From assembly GCF_003987565.1 (NCBI RefSeq), contig NZ_NGJY01000005.1:57724-121723 (forward strand): a stretch of DNA of 64,000 nt, written 5' to 3'. The first letter of the stretch is position 1; every line of letters starts with the position of its first letter. The position numbers were made by a program, and so were the translations under genes. The notes beneath the pieces are model-generated. The model made no database searches, was not told the origin of the DNA, and was given only the letters and a program-made list of their open reading frames with translations. The DNA comes from Vagococcus fessus. GTDB lineage: Bacteria > Bacillota > Bacilli > Lactobacillales > Vagococcaceae. Shown in pieces: positions 1 through 10,004 of the stretch.

Positions 1-204
1 TCCCATTTTTTTATTTGTAATCTTAGTAGAGTTTAAGTCTGGCTCCATGCGAATAACTGCTTTATTACCTGTGATAACAACATCACGTTTAGGGTTTAAA
101 TCAGCGATGGCCAAACGAATAGTCACGACAAAACTAACAGTCAAAATGGCTGTAGCAAGTAAAAACAGGAGATAGATCTTCCATTGTTTTTTCTTAGCTT
201 TCAT
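1..204 (-). CDS. N-terminus of a membrane-anchored/exported SH3-type cell-wall protein (probable amidase), partial
   Basis: Only the first 68 codons are in the window; the gene runs off the left edge on the minus strand. The ATG at 204 follows a GAGGACC ribosome-binding-like stretch. Residues 1-8 are Lys-rich and are followed by one hydrophobic segment (about 11-33), so the product is exported or membrane-anchored. The following part (VVITGNKAVIRMEPDLNS) resembles the start of a bacterial SH3 domain. In related bacteria the gene divergent from hisS is often an SH3-bearing N-acetylmuramoyl-L-alanine amidase, so a peptidoglycan hydrolase is the best guess. The catalytic domain is not visible, and the enzyme assignment rests on context only. 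Confidence 0.6.
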   Translation of the reverse strand, partial: MKAKKKQWKIYLLFLLATAILTVSFVVTIRLAIADLNPKRDVVITGNKAVIRMEPDLNSTKITNKKMG

Positions 205-366
205 TATAGGTCCTCATTTTTAATTTATTAACGGTACTATTATATCAAATAAATCTTGTTTAATGTAGTTTTGTCGGTTATAAATCTAAAATAGGCATGA
301 TTTATGATTATTTTGAAGTGATGTAGGCTTGACTTATCGGCATTTTTTTAGTATTTTTAGGTAGTA

Positions 367-603
367 TATAATAAGTCGATGACGAAGAGAGTAGCAAGAT
401 TTTTTATCAAAGAGAAAATTACCTAGGCTGAAAGTAATTATAAAAGAGCGTGTGAAGGACCCTTCTGAGATAGAGTAGTGAGAGCTACTTCGTGTGCGAG
501 CGATAATCGTCAAAGTGGAAAGAGTAATCTTTCAAACTAGGTGGTACCACGTATGACATCATTCGTCCTTGTTTATCGACACGATAAGCAGGGATTTTTT
601 TGT
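367..603 (+). promoter_or_regulatory. T-box riboswitch leader of hisS-aspS, specifier GAC (Asp)
   Basis: A -10-like TATAAT lies at 367-372. Stem I starts near 382 (ACGAAG, then AGAGAGTAGC) and closes at GCTACTTCGT (484-493). The T-box motif AGGTGGTACCACG is at 539-551. It is followed by a terminator with arms 566-578 and 582-594 and a T-run at 595-601. Uncharged tRNA should stabilise the antiterminator at 539-551 and permit readthrough into hisS. The specifier region reads TGAA-G-GAC-C...TCTGAG, which matches the layout in the cysS leader of this window (TGAA-A-TGC-C...TTTGAG). I therefore read the specifier as GAC (458-460), an Asp codon; no CAC or CAT occurs anywhere in Stem I. Confidence 0.9.
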
Positions 604-638
604 TTTTTATGAGTGTATAAGAGAAAGAGGGATTATAG

Positions 639-1937
639 ATGAGATATCAAAAACCAAAAGGAACAGCAGATATTTTACCAGGGACAGTAGAGAAGTGGCA
701 ATATATTGAGGAAGCGGCACGTCGCATTTTTAAAACATATGACTGTCATGAAACACGGACACCAATCTTTGAACATTATGAAGTAATTTCGCGTAGTGTT
801 GGAGGGACAACAGATATCGTCTCGAAAGAAATGTATGATTTTAAAGATAAGGGAGATCGTCACGTTACGCTTCGTCCTGAAGGGACAGCACCAGTAGTTC
901 GTGCATTTGTAGAGAATAAATTATTTGGACCTGAATTCCAAAAACCGTATAAAACCTATTATATGGGACCGATGTTCCGTTATGAACGTCCTCAAGCGGG
1001 GCGTTTCCGTCAGTTCCACCAAATTGGTGTAGAGGTATTTGGTAGTAGCAATCCAGCTACAGACGTTGAAACGATTATGATGGCAATGAGCTTTTATAAA
1101 GATTTAGGAATTAAACACTTGCGTCTAGTTATTAATTCATTAGGTTCAAAAGAGGATCGTCAAACCTATCGTCAAGCGTTGATCGATTATTTAGAGCCAC
1201 ACTTTGAAGAATTAAGTGAAGACTCTAAAAAACGTCTACATGATAATCCTTTACGTGTACTTGATAGCAAAGATAGAAAAGATAAAGTAATTGTAGAAAA
1301 TGCCCCTTCTATTTTAGATTATTTAAGCGATGAATCAGCAGCGTTCTTTAAACAAGTGACAGATATGCTTGAGGCATTAGAAGTTCCGTATGAAATTGAT
1401 CACCGTATGGTTCGTGGTTTAGATTATTATAATCATACTATTTTTGAGATTATGAGTGATGCCCCAGGTTTTGGTGGTGCGATTACAACCATTTGTGCCG
1501 GTGGCCGTTATGATGGATTAGTTGAAGAGTTAGGTGGACCAGCAACACCAGGATTTGGTTTTGCATTAGGTGCTGAACGTACGCTAATTACGCTTGAAGC
1601 AGAGGGAATTGAGGTTCCTGTAGAAGATAAAGTTGACGCTTATGTGGTGGCGTTAGGTGAAAAAACAAATAGTGAAGCGTTAAAATTAGTTCAAGCGATT
1701 CGCCAATCTGGTTTTATCGCAGAGCGTGACTTTATGAACCGCAAAGTGAAAGCACAATTCAAATCAGCTAATAAATTAAATGCTACTGTGGCTTTAACGA
1801 TTGGTGAAAATGAATTAGCAGAAGGTAAAGTAAACATGAAACATATGGCAACAGGCCAAGAAGTGTCCGTAGCCTTAACAGATATTTATAGTGATTTTAC
1901 AAAAGTATATGAGGAATTATTAGCATCAATCAACTAA
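639..1937 (+). CDS. hisS: histidyl-tRNA synthetase
   Basis: Cytosolic class IIa aminoacyl-tRNA synthetase that charges tRNA-His with histidine. The 432 residues match the usual bacterial length. Class II motif 2 ([16 protein letters not shown], from about residue 113) and the histidine-specific block [12 protein letters not shown] (about 259) are present, followed by CAGGRYDGL and the C-terminal anticodon-binding domain. The ATG follows an AGAAAGAGG ribosome binding site. It is the first gene of a two-gene unit with aspS (24-nt gap) and lies directly downstream of the T-box terminator, so its transcription should follow tRNA charging. Confidence 0.97.
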   Translation: MRYQKPKGTADILPGTVEKWQYIEEAARRIFKTYDCHETRTPIFEHYEVISRSVGGTTDIVSKEMYDFKDKGDRHVTLRPEGTAPVVRAFVENKLFGPEFQKPYKTYYMGPMFRYERPQAGRFRQFHQIGVEVFGSSNPATDVETIMMAMSFYKDLGIKHLRLVINSLGSKEDRQTYRQALIDYLEPHFEELSEDSKKRLHDNPLRVLDSKDRKDKVIVENAPSILDYLSDESAAFFKQVTDMLEALEVPYEIDHRMVRGLDYYNHTIFEIMSDAPGFGGAITTICAGGRYDGLVEELGGPATPGFGFALGAERTLITLEAEGIEVPVEDKVDAYVVALGEKTNSEALKLVQAIRQSGFIAERDFMNRKVKAQFKSANKLNATVALTIGENELAEGKVNMKHMATGQEVSVALTDIYSDFTKVYEELLASIN

Positions 1938-1961
1938 TTTAAAAGAGAGAGGTTTTCAATT

Positions 1962-3731
1962 ATGACAAAGAGAACAAATTATTGTGGCGAGGTATCTAAA
2001 GCTCAATTAGGCCAAGAGGTAACATTAAAAGGTTGGGTTAAAAAACGTCGTGATTTAGGTAATTTAATTTTTATCGATTTACGTGACCGCAGTGGTTTCG
2101 TCCAAATCGTATTTAACCCAGAGACAAATAAAGAGGCATGGGAAACAGCAGATACATGTCGTTCAGAATATGTTATCGAAATTAAAGGAACAGTGGCAGC
2201 GCGTGAAGGTTCTGCTATTAATCCAAATATGGCAACAGGTGAAATCGAAGTGATTGCCTCAGAAATTACGATTTTAAATGCGGCGAAACAAACACCATTC
2301 TTAATTGATGAAGCGGATCAAGTCAATGATGATTTACGTCTTAAATACCGTTATTTAGACTTACGTCGTCCTGAAATGTTAGGTAACTTCCGTTTACGTC
2401 ATGCGATTACTAAATCAGTCCGTTCATATCTTGATGGTGAAGACTTTATTGATGTAGAGACACCTTACTTAAATAAATCTACACCAGAAGGCGCACGTGA
2501 TTACTTAGTACCATCACGTATCCAAGAAGGTCATTTTTATGCTCTACCTCAATCGCCACAAATCACGAAACAGTTATTAATGGGTGCTGGTTTTGATCGT
2601 TATTATCAAATCGTTCGTTGCTTCCGTGATGAAGATTTACGTGGTGACCGTCAACCTGAATTCACACAAATTGATATTGAAACAAGTTTCTTAACACCAG
2701 AAGAAATCCAAGATCATACAGAGCAACTTGTTGCTAAAGTTATGAAGGATGTTAAAGGGATTGATGTTACGCTACCGTTCCCTCGTATTAGCTACGATGA
2801 GTCTATGGCACGTTATGGTAACGACAAACCCGATACACGTTTTGAAATGGAGTTAATTGATTTAAGCGAAACAGTAAAACCTGTTGAATTTAAAGTCTTC
2901 CAAATGGCTTTAGAAAATGACGGACAAGTCAAAGCAATCGTGGCTAAAGGTGCTGCTGATAATTATTCACGTAAAGATATGGATAAATTAGGAGAATTCG
3001 TTGGTCAATACGGTGCGAAAGGATTAGCTTGGTTAAAAGTTGATGAGGAAGGTCTAAAAGGACCAATCGCTAAATTTATGGTAGGACATGAAGACGCATT
3101 AATTAGTGCAACAAAAGCTGAAGCAGGCGATTTAATTATGTTTGCTGCAGATAAACCAGAAGTTGTAGCGGCTGCTTTAGGCGCTCTTCGTAATAATTTA
3201 GGTAAAGAGTTAGGCTTAATTGACGAGTCTAAATTCAATTTCCTATGGGTAGTAGATTGGCCATTACTTGAGTACGATGAAGAAGCGGGACGTTATACAT
3301 CAGCGCATCATCCGTTCACAATGCCAAAAACAAGTGACTTACCATTACTTGATACAGACCCTTCAAAAGTTTACGCAGAAGCGTATGATATCGTTTTAAA
3401 TGGTTATGAATTAGGTGGCGGTTCAACACGTATTCATACTCGTGAAGTTCAAGAAAAAATGTTTGAAGTATTAGGATTTACAAAAGAATCTGCAGAAGAA
3501 CAATTTGGTTTCTTATTAGAAGCGTTAGATTACGGTTTCCCACCACATGGCGGTATTGCACTAGGTCTAGACCGTCTTGCAATGTTGCTTGCTGGTAAAG
3601 ATAATATTCGTGAAGTTATTGCTTTCCCTAAAAATAGTAAAGCAATTGACCCAATGAACGAAGCACCTGGTCAAGTATCAGACCAACAATTAGCAGATCT
3701 AAGTTTATTAGTAGATAGCAGCGAAAAATAA
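1962..3731 (+). CDS. aspS: aspartyl-tRNA synthetase
   Basis: Class IIb synthetase of the bacterial type: N-terminal OB-fold anticodon-binding domain (about 1-105), catalytic core and an inserted GAD domain in the middle (about 290-400). Total length is 589 residues, normal for the family. Motif 2 ([20 protein letters not shown]) starts near residue 221, and motif 3 ([15 protein letters not shown]) is near 535. It is preceded by AGAGAGAGG and lies 24 nt behind hisS, so it should be cotranscribed from the same T-box-controlled promoter. Whether it also charges tRNA-Asn cannot be told from this window, because asnS and gatCAB are not visible. Confidence 0.97.
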   Translation: MTKRTNYCGEVSKAQLGQEVTLKGWVKKRRDLGNLIFIDLRDRSGFVQIVFNPETNKEAWETADTCRSEYVIEIKGTVAAREGSAINPNMATGEIEVIASEITILNAAKQTPFLIDEADQVNDDLRLKYRYLDLRRPEMLGNFRLRHAITKSVRSYLDGEDFIDVETPYLNKSTPEGARDYLVPSRIQEGHFYALPQSPQITKQLLMGAGFDRYYQIVRCFRDEDLRGDRQPEFTQIDIETSFLTPEEIQDHTEQLVAKVMKDVKGIDVTLPFPRISYDESMARYGNDKPDTRFEMELIDLSETVKPVEFKVFQMALENDGQVKAIVAKGAADNYSRKDMDKLGEFVGQYGAKGLAWLKVDEEGLKGPIAKFMVGHEDALISATKAEAGDLIMFAADKPEVVAAALGALRNNLGKELGLIDESKFNFLWVVDWPLLEYDEEAGRYTSAHHPFTMPKTSDLPLLDTDPSKVYAEAYDIVLNGYELGGGSTRIHTREVQEKMFEVLGFTKESAEEQFGFLLEALDYGFPPHGGIALGLDRLAMLLAGKDNIREVIAFPKNSKAIDPMNEAPGQVSDQQLADLSLLVDSSEK

Positions 3732-3790
3732 TCTGTTTTATGAGAAGTTTCAGAAAACAGAATGAGAATCTAATAGAATAGATTAAAATA

Positions 3791-3819
3791 GGGTAAAGCT
3801 TAGGCTTTACCCTTTCTTT
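3791..3819 (+). terminator. rho-independent terminator of hisS-aspS
   Basis: Perfect 9-bp stem GGGTAAAGC / GCTTTACCC with loop TTAG (3800-3803), followed by TTTCTTTG. It lies 59 nt after the aspS stop and closes the synthetase operon. Confidence 0.85.
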
Positions 3820-3880
3820 GTATTTGGTATAGTCGTATAATGGTAATAATTAAATTGACTGAGGAGAGAATCATTAGACG

Positions 3881-4759
3881 ATGAAAGAATTCCAGAAGAA
3901 GTTATCAAATTATGAGTACACGACGAAAGGGTCCGTCGCGATTATCTATGCTATCTTAGCAGCCATCGCCTTGAATCTTTTCTGGCAACCGGGAAACATT
4001 TATGCAAGTGGGGTAACAGGTATAGCCCAAATTTTAACAACTGTATTGGAAAAATCATTAGGATTTAAACCACCAGTATCACTTATCTACTATTCACTCA
4101 ACATTCCGCTATTTATTTTAGCGTGGCGTAAGATTAATAAGAAGTTTACTATTTTTACTTTCATCAGTGTGTCATTAGCGACAATCGCGATTCAATTAGT
4201 CCCAGTGACAACTTTAACAACAGATCCGATTATCTGTGCGATTTTTGGTGGAGCGATTAATGGATTTGCCATTGGGTTTGCTCTTAAAAATGGAATTTCC
4301 TCAGGTGGACTGGATATCATTAGTATCAGTATCCGCCAAGCGACTGGGCGTAATGTGGGGGCGATTAATACCATCTTAAATGGGATGATTGCTTTTACAG
4401 CAGGTTATTTATTCGGTTGGAAATACGCGTTTTACAGCTTACTTTCAATATTTGTAACAGGGAAAGTGACAGATATTGTCTTCACGAAGCAACAAAAAAT
4501 GCAAGTCATGATTATTACGAATAAGCCAGATACGGTAATCGATGAAGTTCAAGACCGTTTACGTCGTGGAATTACGATTATCCATGATGCTGAGGGTGCT
4601 TTTAAGCACGATAAAAAAACAATTCTCTTCACTGTCATTACCCGTTATGAAATGCATACATTAGAGGAAGCGATGGAAGCTGCAGACCCAGCTGCTTTTG
4701 TGAGTATTGCCGATAATGTTAAAATTCTTGGAAACTTTTATGACCCAGGAATGGACTAA
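3881..4759 (+). CDS. YitT family membrane protein (DUF161/DUF2179)
   Basis: A 292-residue integral membrane protein. The N-terminal two thirds holds about five to six hydrophobic segments, starting at about residue 19 (AIIYAILAAIALNLFW), with the family's glycine-rich stretches (GNIYASGVTGIAQI, FALKNGISSGGLDII). The C-terminal ~80 residues form the soluble DUF2179 domain (MQVMIITNKPDTVIDEVQD...). The molecular function of the YitT family is not established. It is a single-gene unit with its own TATAAT about 45 nt upstream and a terminator after it. Confidence 0.9.
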   Translation: MKEFQKKLSNYEYTTKGSVAIIYAILAAIALNLFWQPGNIYASGVTGIAQILTTVLEKSLGFKPPVSLIYYSLNIPLFILAWRKINKKFTIFTFISVSLATIAIQLVPVTTLTTDPIICAIFGGAINGFAIGFALKNGISSGGLDIISISIRQATGRNVGAINTILNGMIAFTAGYLFGWKYAFYSLLSIFVTGKVTDIVFTKQQKMQVMIITNKPDTVIDEVQDRLRRGITIIHDAEGAFKHDKKTILFTVITRYEMHTLEEAMEAADPAAFVSIADNVKILGNFYDPGMD

Positions 4760-4767
4760 TAGATAAT

Positions 4768-4812
4768 AAAAAGACTATTACGCTAGCTAGTGGCGTAGTA
4801 GTCTTTTTTGCT
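4768..4812. terminator. bidirectional terminator between convergent genes
   Basis: Arms AGACTATTACGC (4772-4783) and GCGTAGTAGTCT (4793-4804) pair over 12 positions with one G-U. A T-run follows on the plus strand and an A-run precedes on the left, so it can serve both the YitT gene and the convergent GIY-YIG gene. Confidence 0.85.
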
Positions 4813-5077
4813 AGAGGTATTTTTTTAAAAACTTTTCTTTTTCATGACGCGCTAATTGTTTAAAAGCATACTCTGCACGCGTTGCTTCGCTTCTTGTTTC
4901 AAAAGCTTCTGTGTAAATCATACGCATAGGGTGACGTCGTTTGATACGTGTATATTTAGCCCCGACACCGTCATTGTGTTCTTTTAGTCGTCGTTCGGGT
5001 TCAGTGGTATAGCCACCGTAAAAGGTATCGTCTGCGCAGTGAAGAACGTAGAAGTAATGTTTTTTAGTTTCAGTCAT
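4811..5077 (-). CDS. GIY-YIG domain endonuclease-like protein (YazA/UPF0213 type)
   Basis: A small 88-residue single-domain GIY-YIG protein. The signature is visible as YFYVLHCADDTFYGGYTT (residues 8-25), followed by a conserved Arg (29/30) and a Glu about 35 residues later. I place the start at the ATG at 5077, which overlaps the stop of the upstream methyltransferase by 8 nt and has AAAGGAA upstream; a longer in-frame extension reads back into that gene and lacks family similarity. Members of this small class are found beside the same methyltransferase in bacilli (yabB-yazA). Their substrate is not established. Confidence 0.88.
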   Translation of the reverse strand: MTETKKHYFYVLHCADDTFYGGYTTEPERRLKEHNDGVGAKYTRIKRRHPMRMIYTEAFETRSEATRAEYAFKQLARHEKEKFLKKYL

Positions 5078-5816
5078 TCCCGTATAACATTCCTTTCGCT
5101 TCAGGTTGATAGTTACCTTCTTCATCATAGATGGTTAGTGGCGGTAATATTTTTAAGCCATCAGGTTTCCCTTGCCTAATCCCTTCAACTAAAACGACAT
5201 TCGCTTCTTTTCCAGGTTTGGGGTAAACGAATTGAACACGCTTGGGCATGATATTATATTTTTTCATCGTCTCAACAATATCTAAAAAACGTTCAGGTCT
5301 GTGAACCATTGCCAGTTTCCCATTAAATTTTAAAAGCCCGGCTGATTGCTTAATGACATCATCTAATGTCGCATGAATTTCATGACGTGCTGCTGCAAGG
5401 TAAGGATTGGGATTAGTTTTATTAGTCGGAAGTTCTTTAAAATAAGGAGGATTACAGACGATAAAGTCGACTGAATCTTTTTTTATAGAGGTCGTTACAT
5501 CATTCAGGTCTAGTGTCAAAAGCTGCATTTGGTCCTCAAGTTTATTCAGTTGAATACTGCGGCGACCCATATCAGCTAAACGGTCTTGCAATTCTATCCC
5601 AGTGATAGAGGCTTGTGTCCTAGCACTTAAGAAAAGTCCGACTGCTCCATTTCCCGCACATAAATCGACAATGGTCCCGCGTTTTGGAATACTAGCGAAA
5701 TTTGCCAGTAGGACGGCATCTATTGAAAAAGAAAAAACCTCATGGCTTTGAATAATTTGAATATCGTTCGCATAGAGCTGGTCGATGCGTTCGTTGGGTT
5801 GCAATAAGTCAGTCAT
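5070..5816 (-). CDS. TrmN6-like class I SAM-dependent methyltransferase (YabB type)
   Basis: A 248-residue Rossmann-fold methyltransferase. The SAM-binding motif I is DLCAGNGAVG (51-60), and the amino-methyltransferase motif NPPY is at residues 122-125 (IVCNPPYF). This combination fits the family of tRNA1(Val) adenine-37 N6-methyltransferases, although many Firmicutes members have not been tested and the exact tRNA target is inferred. It is translationally coupled to the downstream GIY-YIG gene by an 8-nt overlap. The start ATG at 5816 follows AAAGGAG and lies 105 nt from the divergent plsC gene. Confidence 0.88.
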   Translation of the reverse strand: MTDLLQPNERIDQLYANDIQIIQSHEVFSFSIDAVLLANFASIPKRGTIVDLCAGNGAVGLFLSARTQASITGIELQDRLADMGRRSIQLNKLEDQMQLLTLDLNDVTTSIKKDSVDFIVCNPPYFKELPTNKTNPNPYLAAARHEIHATLDDVIKQSAGLLKFNGKLAMVHRPERFLDIVETMKKYNIMPKRVQFVYPKPGKEANVVLVEGIRQGKPDGLKILPPLTIYDEEGNYQPEAKGMLYGND

Positions 5817-5921
5817 AGTGTGAGACTCCTTTGTGTTATAATCTTAAACATTATAGCATGCAGTCTGAAAAAAAGAAAAAACTTGCAAGATAGTCAAATA
5901 TTCGGCATACTATGAGGGAAA

Positions 5922-6572
5922 ATGAAAAGTGAGGCGAAAAAAATGTTCTTTCGATTTATCCGACAAGTTGCACGTGTGATTGTGTTTATTATTAATGGCC
6001 GTGCGAGTTATGAACAACGTGAAAAATTACCTGAAGATACCAATTATATTTTAGTGGCACCACATAGAACATGGTGGGACCCGATTTATTTAGCGTTAGC
6101 AGCATCCCCTAAAGAATTTAGTTTTATGGCAAAAGAAGAGTTATTCAAAAATCCAATTCTTCGCTTTATATTAACAAAAGCACATGCCTTCCCAGTGAAA
6201 CGTGATAATCCTGGACCAAGTGTTATTAAAACACCTGTGAAGTCATTAAAAAATTCTGATTTAAGTTTGATTATGTTTCCAAGTGGAACACGTCATTCTG
6301 ATGAGTTGAAAGGTGGCGCGGCTTTAATTGCTAAGATGGCGAAAGTTCCCATTGTGCCAGCCGTATATCAAGGGCCCGTAACATTAGGAGGTCTATTTAA
6401 ACGTAAAAAAGTCACCGTTCGTTTTGGCGACCCGATTTACATTACAGATATACCTAAAATGAATCAAGAGGGAATTCAAGAAGTTGAGCGTCGTATGATG
6501 ACAGCTTTTGAGCAATTAGATAAGGAAGTTAACCCAGATTTTGTTTACATTCCTAAAAATAAAAAGAGCTAA
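5922..6572 (+). CDS. plsC: 1-acyl-sn-glycerol-3-phosphate acyltransferase family protein
   Basis: A 216-residue acyltransferase of the PlsC family, which converts lysophosphatidic acid to phosphatidic acid at the membrane. The catalytic HX4D motif is HRTWWD (48-53). Block III is FPSGTR (119-124), where the more common residue after FP is Glu; Ser is a mild deviation. An N-terminal hydrophobic stretch (9-25) can anchor the protein. The start at 5922 has TGAGGG upstream; a second ATG at 5943 with GTGAGGCG is an alternative. A terminator begins at the stop codon. Confidence 0.85.
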   Translation: MKSEAKKMFFRFIRQVARVIVFIINGRASYEQREKLPEDTNYILVAPHRTWWDPIYLALAASPKEFSFMAKEELFKNPILRFILTKAHAFPVKRDNPGPSVIKTPVKSLKNSDLSLIMFPSGTRHSDELKGGAALIAKMAKVPIVPAVYQGPVTLGGLFKRKKVTVRFGDPIYITDIPKMNQEGIQEVERRMMTAFEQLDKEVNPDFVYIPKNKKS

Positions 6573-6597
6573 CTGAGCCCAGTTGGTTCTTTTTATT
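6565..6597 (+). terminator. rho-independent terminator after plsC
   Basis: Stem AGAGCTAACTG / CAGTTGGTTCT, fully paired with G-U wobbles, loop AGCC, then TTTTATTTTG. The left arm includes the plsC stop codon. Confidence 0.75.
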
Positions 6598-6690
6598 TTG
6601 TATGGAAGTGTAATAAACTTATATAACATCTATAAATTTGTTATAATGGTGGGAAGCAGTAAATTGAACTGAAAAAGGAGAGACCGCATC

Positions 6691-9600
6691 ATGAAATGGA
6701 GTATTCCAGAAAAAATTGTCAAACTTGGCCGCGCGTACGCTGATGAAGGGCGTGTTACGAATATTACTCAAGATTTAACGCAGCAAGTTTGGCATGCGGA
6801 TGTATTGGGTTCTCAACTTTATAAAGTTGTCTTAGATGGCACGCCTAAGGAAGAAGATGTTTGCAATTGCTCATTTTGGCAAAAAAATAACTACTGTAAA
6901 CACACGGTAGCAGTAGAGTTGACGTTAAGAGACCAGTCACTTAATCGAGTATTAAAACAGAATCCTAGTTTAAAAACTACCTATAAAACACCAACCTTAT
7001 CGACGTTGTTTACGGATAGTTTTTCTAAACTTCAAGAGCAAGCAACACGTCACTTCTTTGAAGAGGTCACACCACTTGAGATGACTTTTATTGTAGAAAG
7101 TGTGGATGTGTCAACCTATCACCCTGAAAGAGCCGTTTGGGCAATGACGTTAAAAATTTCAATTGATGGTGGTAGAGCTTATGTCGTAAAAAATGTAGGA
7201 GATTTCTTAACTGCTTTTTATAAACAAGAATTGTACGAGGTTAATGAAAAATACACGGCATCATTGTTACGTTCAAACTTTAGTGAAAGTGATTTGAATG
7301 TATTAGATGAATTGGTTCAAGTTTATCAAGGTGGCTTGTTAGTAGCGGGTCAAGGTGTACCTGTGAAAGGGAGCTTGAAAAAACGTTATTTAATCGTAAC
7401 ACCTCAGCGGTTAAAAGAATGGATGCATCAGCCTCGCTTTAATGAGCGCTTATCTTTTATGGTGGCTAAAAAAGTATACTCTAACTTACCTATCATCACA
7501 GATAAACCGCCACTTCATGTTCAGATTATTCCTGACGGTAAAGGCTACACGATGTTATTGGACACAGAAGGTCATTATTTTTGGGAGAAATACAATTGGC
7601 TCTTAGTAGACGGAAACTTGTATGAGTTAAATGCTATGCAACAAGAGGTCTACATTACAGTGACACAATTACTAAAACGTGCAGAGAGACCAGAAGTTTT
7701 TTATGGTCCAGATGAAATATCAGACTTATTTACTTATGTGATTCCTCAGTTGAGCTTAATTGGCGAGATACGTGTGGCTGAATCAGTGGAAACAGAGCTA
7801 GTCCGATTACCGCTTGAGCCTAAATTACATTTTTCTTTAATGGATAACATGCTTACAGTAGCACCCTTATTTCAATATGGTGAAACTATTTTTCATGGAG
7901 CTAGTCCAGTAAAAGATGATAAAAATACGCAAACAATTGTACGAAATCAGCAGCAAGAACAACAAGTTTTAGCAGTTCTTGAGCATTTTAATTACTTGAA
8001 TCGTGGCGAGCAATTTATTAAGTCATTACCAGAATCGGAAGCACTTTATCAATTCTTTACAAGAGAATTGCCATTGTTACGTGAAGTGGCAGAGGTCGAA
8101 TTAACCGACGAAGTGAGCAGTTTATATCTAGAAGCGGCCCAACATCAACCGAAAGTGACGGTCAAAGAGGAAGGATCATGGTTTGATGTCGATTTTGATA
8201 TTTCATCTATTGCTGACGAAGATGTTGCGGATTTATTAGTTAGTCTTGTTGAGAAGAAGCCATTTCATCAATTTCCAAATGGGCAATTATTGTCATTAGA
8301 ATCAGAGGGATTTTATCAAACAAGTGAGGCATTGAAACAGTTGCGTCATGTGATGACCTTTAAAGAAGGACAAGTACTAGTTCCAAAATACAAAGGGTTA
8401 CAGATTGAGTCCGCTTTATCTAGCGTTTCCGATGTGAGTTATAGTACTGGTTTTGAAGAGATGGTTAAGAATTTGACACAACTCGATTCACTAACGGATG
8501 AGGTGCCGGTGGGCCTTCAAGCGACATTACGTGATTATCAGTTAACAGGTTATCGTTGGCTTAAAATGCTAAGTCGTTACCAGTTTGGTGGGATTTTAGC
8601 AGATGATATGGGATTAGGTAAGACAGTTCAGACCATTGCCTATTTATTATCTGAAAAAGCATCAGCACATGAAGGACCATCTGTTGTAGTAGCACCTGCC
8701 AGTTTGATTTATAACTGGAAGATAGAGTGCGAGAAATTTGCACCGAGTTTAGCGGTGGCTATTGTGAATGGCACGCAAGATGAGCGTCAAGCTATTTTAG
8801 AACATGCTACAGACTATGATGTATTGATAACATCGTATGCGACATTACGCCAAGATTCCGAGCATTACGAAAAAATAGCAATCAATGCCTTGATTCTTGA
8901 TGAGGCACAAATGTTAAAAAATTCGGGAACAAAAACATTCCAGGCGATGAAAAAATTAACAACAGTTCAACGCTTTGCGCTAAGTGGGACACCGATTGAA
9001 AATAATTTAGAAGAATTATGGGCATTATTCCATATAGTGATGCCAGGATTTTTCCCAGCAAAAGCTAAATTTAATAAGTTGTCAGTTGATGAGATCGCAC
9101 AAATGATTCAACCGTTTATTTTAAGACGTGAGAAATCACAAGTGTTAAGTGATTTACCAGAAAAAATTGAATCTAACTTATATAGTAATTTAACAACGGA
9201 ACAAAAAACAACGTATCTGGCTTACTTACGCCAAATGCAAGAATCCGTTCAATCGATGAGCTCAGCTGACTTTAAAAAGAATCATCTTACTATCTTGTCA
9301 GGTCTGACTCGTTTGCGTCAGATTTGTTGCGACCCACGTCTATTCTTAGAGGACTACGAGGGTGGTTCGGGTAAATTAGAGCAAGTGAAAGATTTGATTG
9401 TGTCAGCTAAAGCGAATGGACGTCGTATTTTATTATTCTCTCAATTTACAGGAATGTTGAGTTTGATTGAGGAAGAATTGGATACTTTAGGTATTGACAG
9501 TTTCTATTTAAGAGGGAGCACGAAACCTAAACAACGCATGGAAATGGTTGATGCGTTTAATGAGGGCGAGAAGGATGTCTTTCTAATTTCGTTAAAAGCG

Positions 9601-9897
9601 GGTGGAACTGGTTTAAACTTAACTGGAGCAGATACTGTTATTTTATATGATTTATGGTGGAATCCAGCTGTGGAAGAACAAGCAGCAGGACGTGCCCATC
9701 GTATGGGTCAGAAGAAAGTCGTTGAAGTATGGCGTTTGATTGCAGAAGGAACCATCGAAGAGAAGATGCATAAACTTCAAAATGATAAGCGTGCCTTGTT
9801 TGACCAATTAATGTCAGCTACAACAGAAGAACAATTAGGGAAGTTAACGGAAACAGATATTCGTGAAATCCTAACGATTGGCAGTGAAACAGTCTAG
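6691..9897 (+). CDS. SWIM zinc finger and SNF2/RapA-type DEAD-like helicase
   Basis: A large 1068-residue SF2 ATPase. The N-terminus carries a SWIM zinc finger (CNC...CKH: Cys58, Cys60, Cys69, His71). A long middle region of the Snf2-associated type follows. The SNF2 ATPase core starts at about 600, with Walker A DDMGLGKT near 638, the DEAQ box (LILDEAQMLKN) near 736, and the helicase C-terminal block WWNPAVEEQAAGRAHRMGQ. Bacterial SNF2 proteins of this layout are presumed to translocate on DNA and act in transcription recycling or DNA transactions; the exact role is not known. A single-gene unit with TATAAT at 6642-6647. Confidence 0.93.
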   Translation: MKWSIPEKIVKLGRAYADEGRVTNITQDLTQQVWHADVLGSQLYKVVLDGTPKEEDVCNCSFWQKNNYCKHTVAVELTLRDQSLNRVLKQNPSLKTTYKTPTLSTLFTDSFSKLQEQATRHFFEEVTPLEMTFIVESVDVSTYHPERAVWAMTLKISIDGGRAYVVKNVGDFLTAFYKQELYEVNEKYTASLLRSNFSESDLNVLDELVQVYQGGLLVAGQGVPVKGSLKKRYLIVTPQRLKEWMHQPRFNERLSFMVAKKVYSNLPIITDKPPLHVQIIPDGKGYTMLLDTEGHYFWEKYNWLLVDGNLYELNAMQQEVYITVTQLLKRAERPEVFYGPDEISDLFTYVIPQLSLIGEIRVAESVETELVRLPLEPKLHFSLMDNMLTVAPLFQYGETIFHGASPVKDDKNTQTIVRNQQQEQQVLAVLEHFNYLNRGEQFIKSLPESEALYQFFTRELPLLREVAEVELTDEVSSLYLEAAQHQPKVTVKEEGSWFDVDFDISSIADEDVADLLVSLVEKKPFHQFPNGQLLSLESEGFYQTSEALKQLRHVMTFKEGQVLVPKYKGLQIESALSSVSDVSYSTGFEEMVKNLTQLDSLTDEVPVGLQATLRDYQLTGYRWLKMLSRYQFGGILADDMGLGKTVQTIAYLLSEKASAHEGPSVVVAPASLIYNWKIECEKFAPSLAVAIVNGTQDERQAILEHATDYDVLITSYATLRQDSEHYEKIAINALILDEAQMLKNSGTKTFQAMKKLTTVQRFALSGTPIENNLEELWALFHIVMPGFFPAKAKFNKLSVDEIAQMIQPFILRREKSQVLSDLPEKIESNLYSNLTTEQKTTYLAYLRQMQESVQSMSSADFKKNHLTILSGLTRLRQICCDPRLFLEDYEGGSGKLEQVKDLIVSAKANGRRILLFSQFTGMLSLIEEELDTLGIDSFYLRGSTKPKQRMEMVDAFNEGEKDVFLISLKAGGTGLNLTGADTVILYDLWWNPAVEEQAAGRAHRMGQKKVVEVWRLIAEGTIEEKMHKLQNDKRALFDQLMSATTEEQLGKLTETDIREILTIGSETV

Positions 9898-9922
9898 ACA
9901 TTTTGTCGGACTGTTTTTTTGT
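9888..9922 (+). terminator. rho-independent terminator after the SNF2 gene
   Basis: AACAGTC (9888-9894) pairs with GACTGTT (9909-9915), extended by AGAC/GTC, and is followed by TTTTTTTG. The left arm lies within the last codons of the gene. Confidence 0.75.
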
Positions 9923-10004
9923 TAGGTAGAAGTGAAAAAGAGCATGGTAATTAATTCGGAGATTCATTATAATAAGAAAGGATTTAATGTGTTAGGAGGA
10001 TTGG

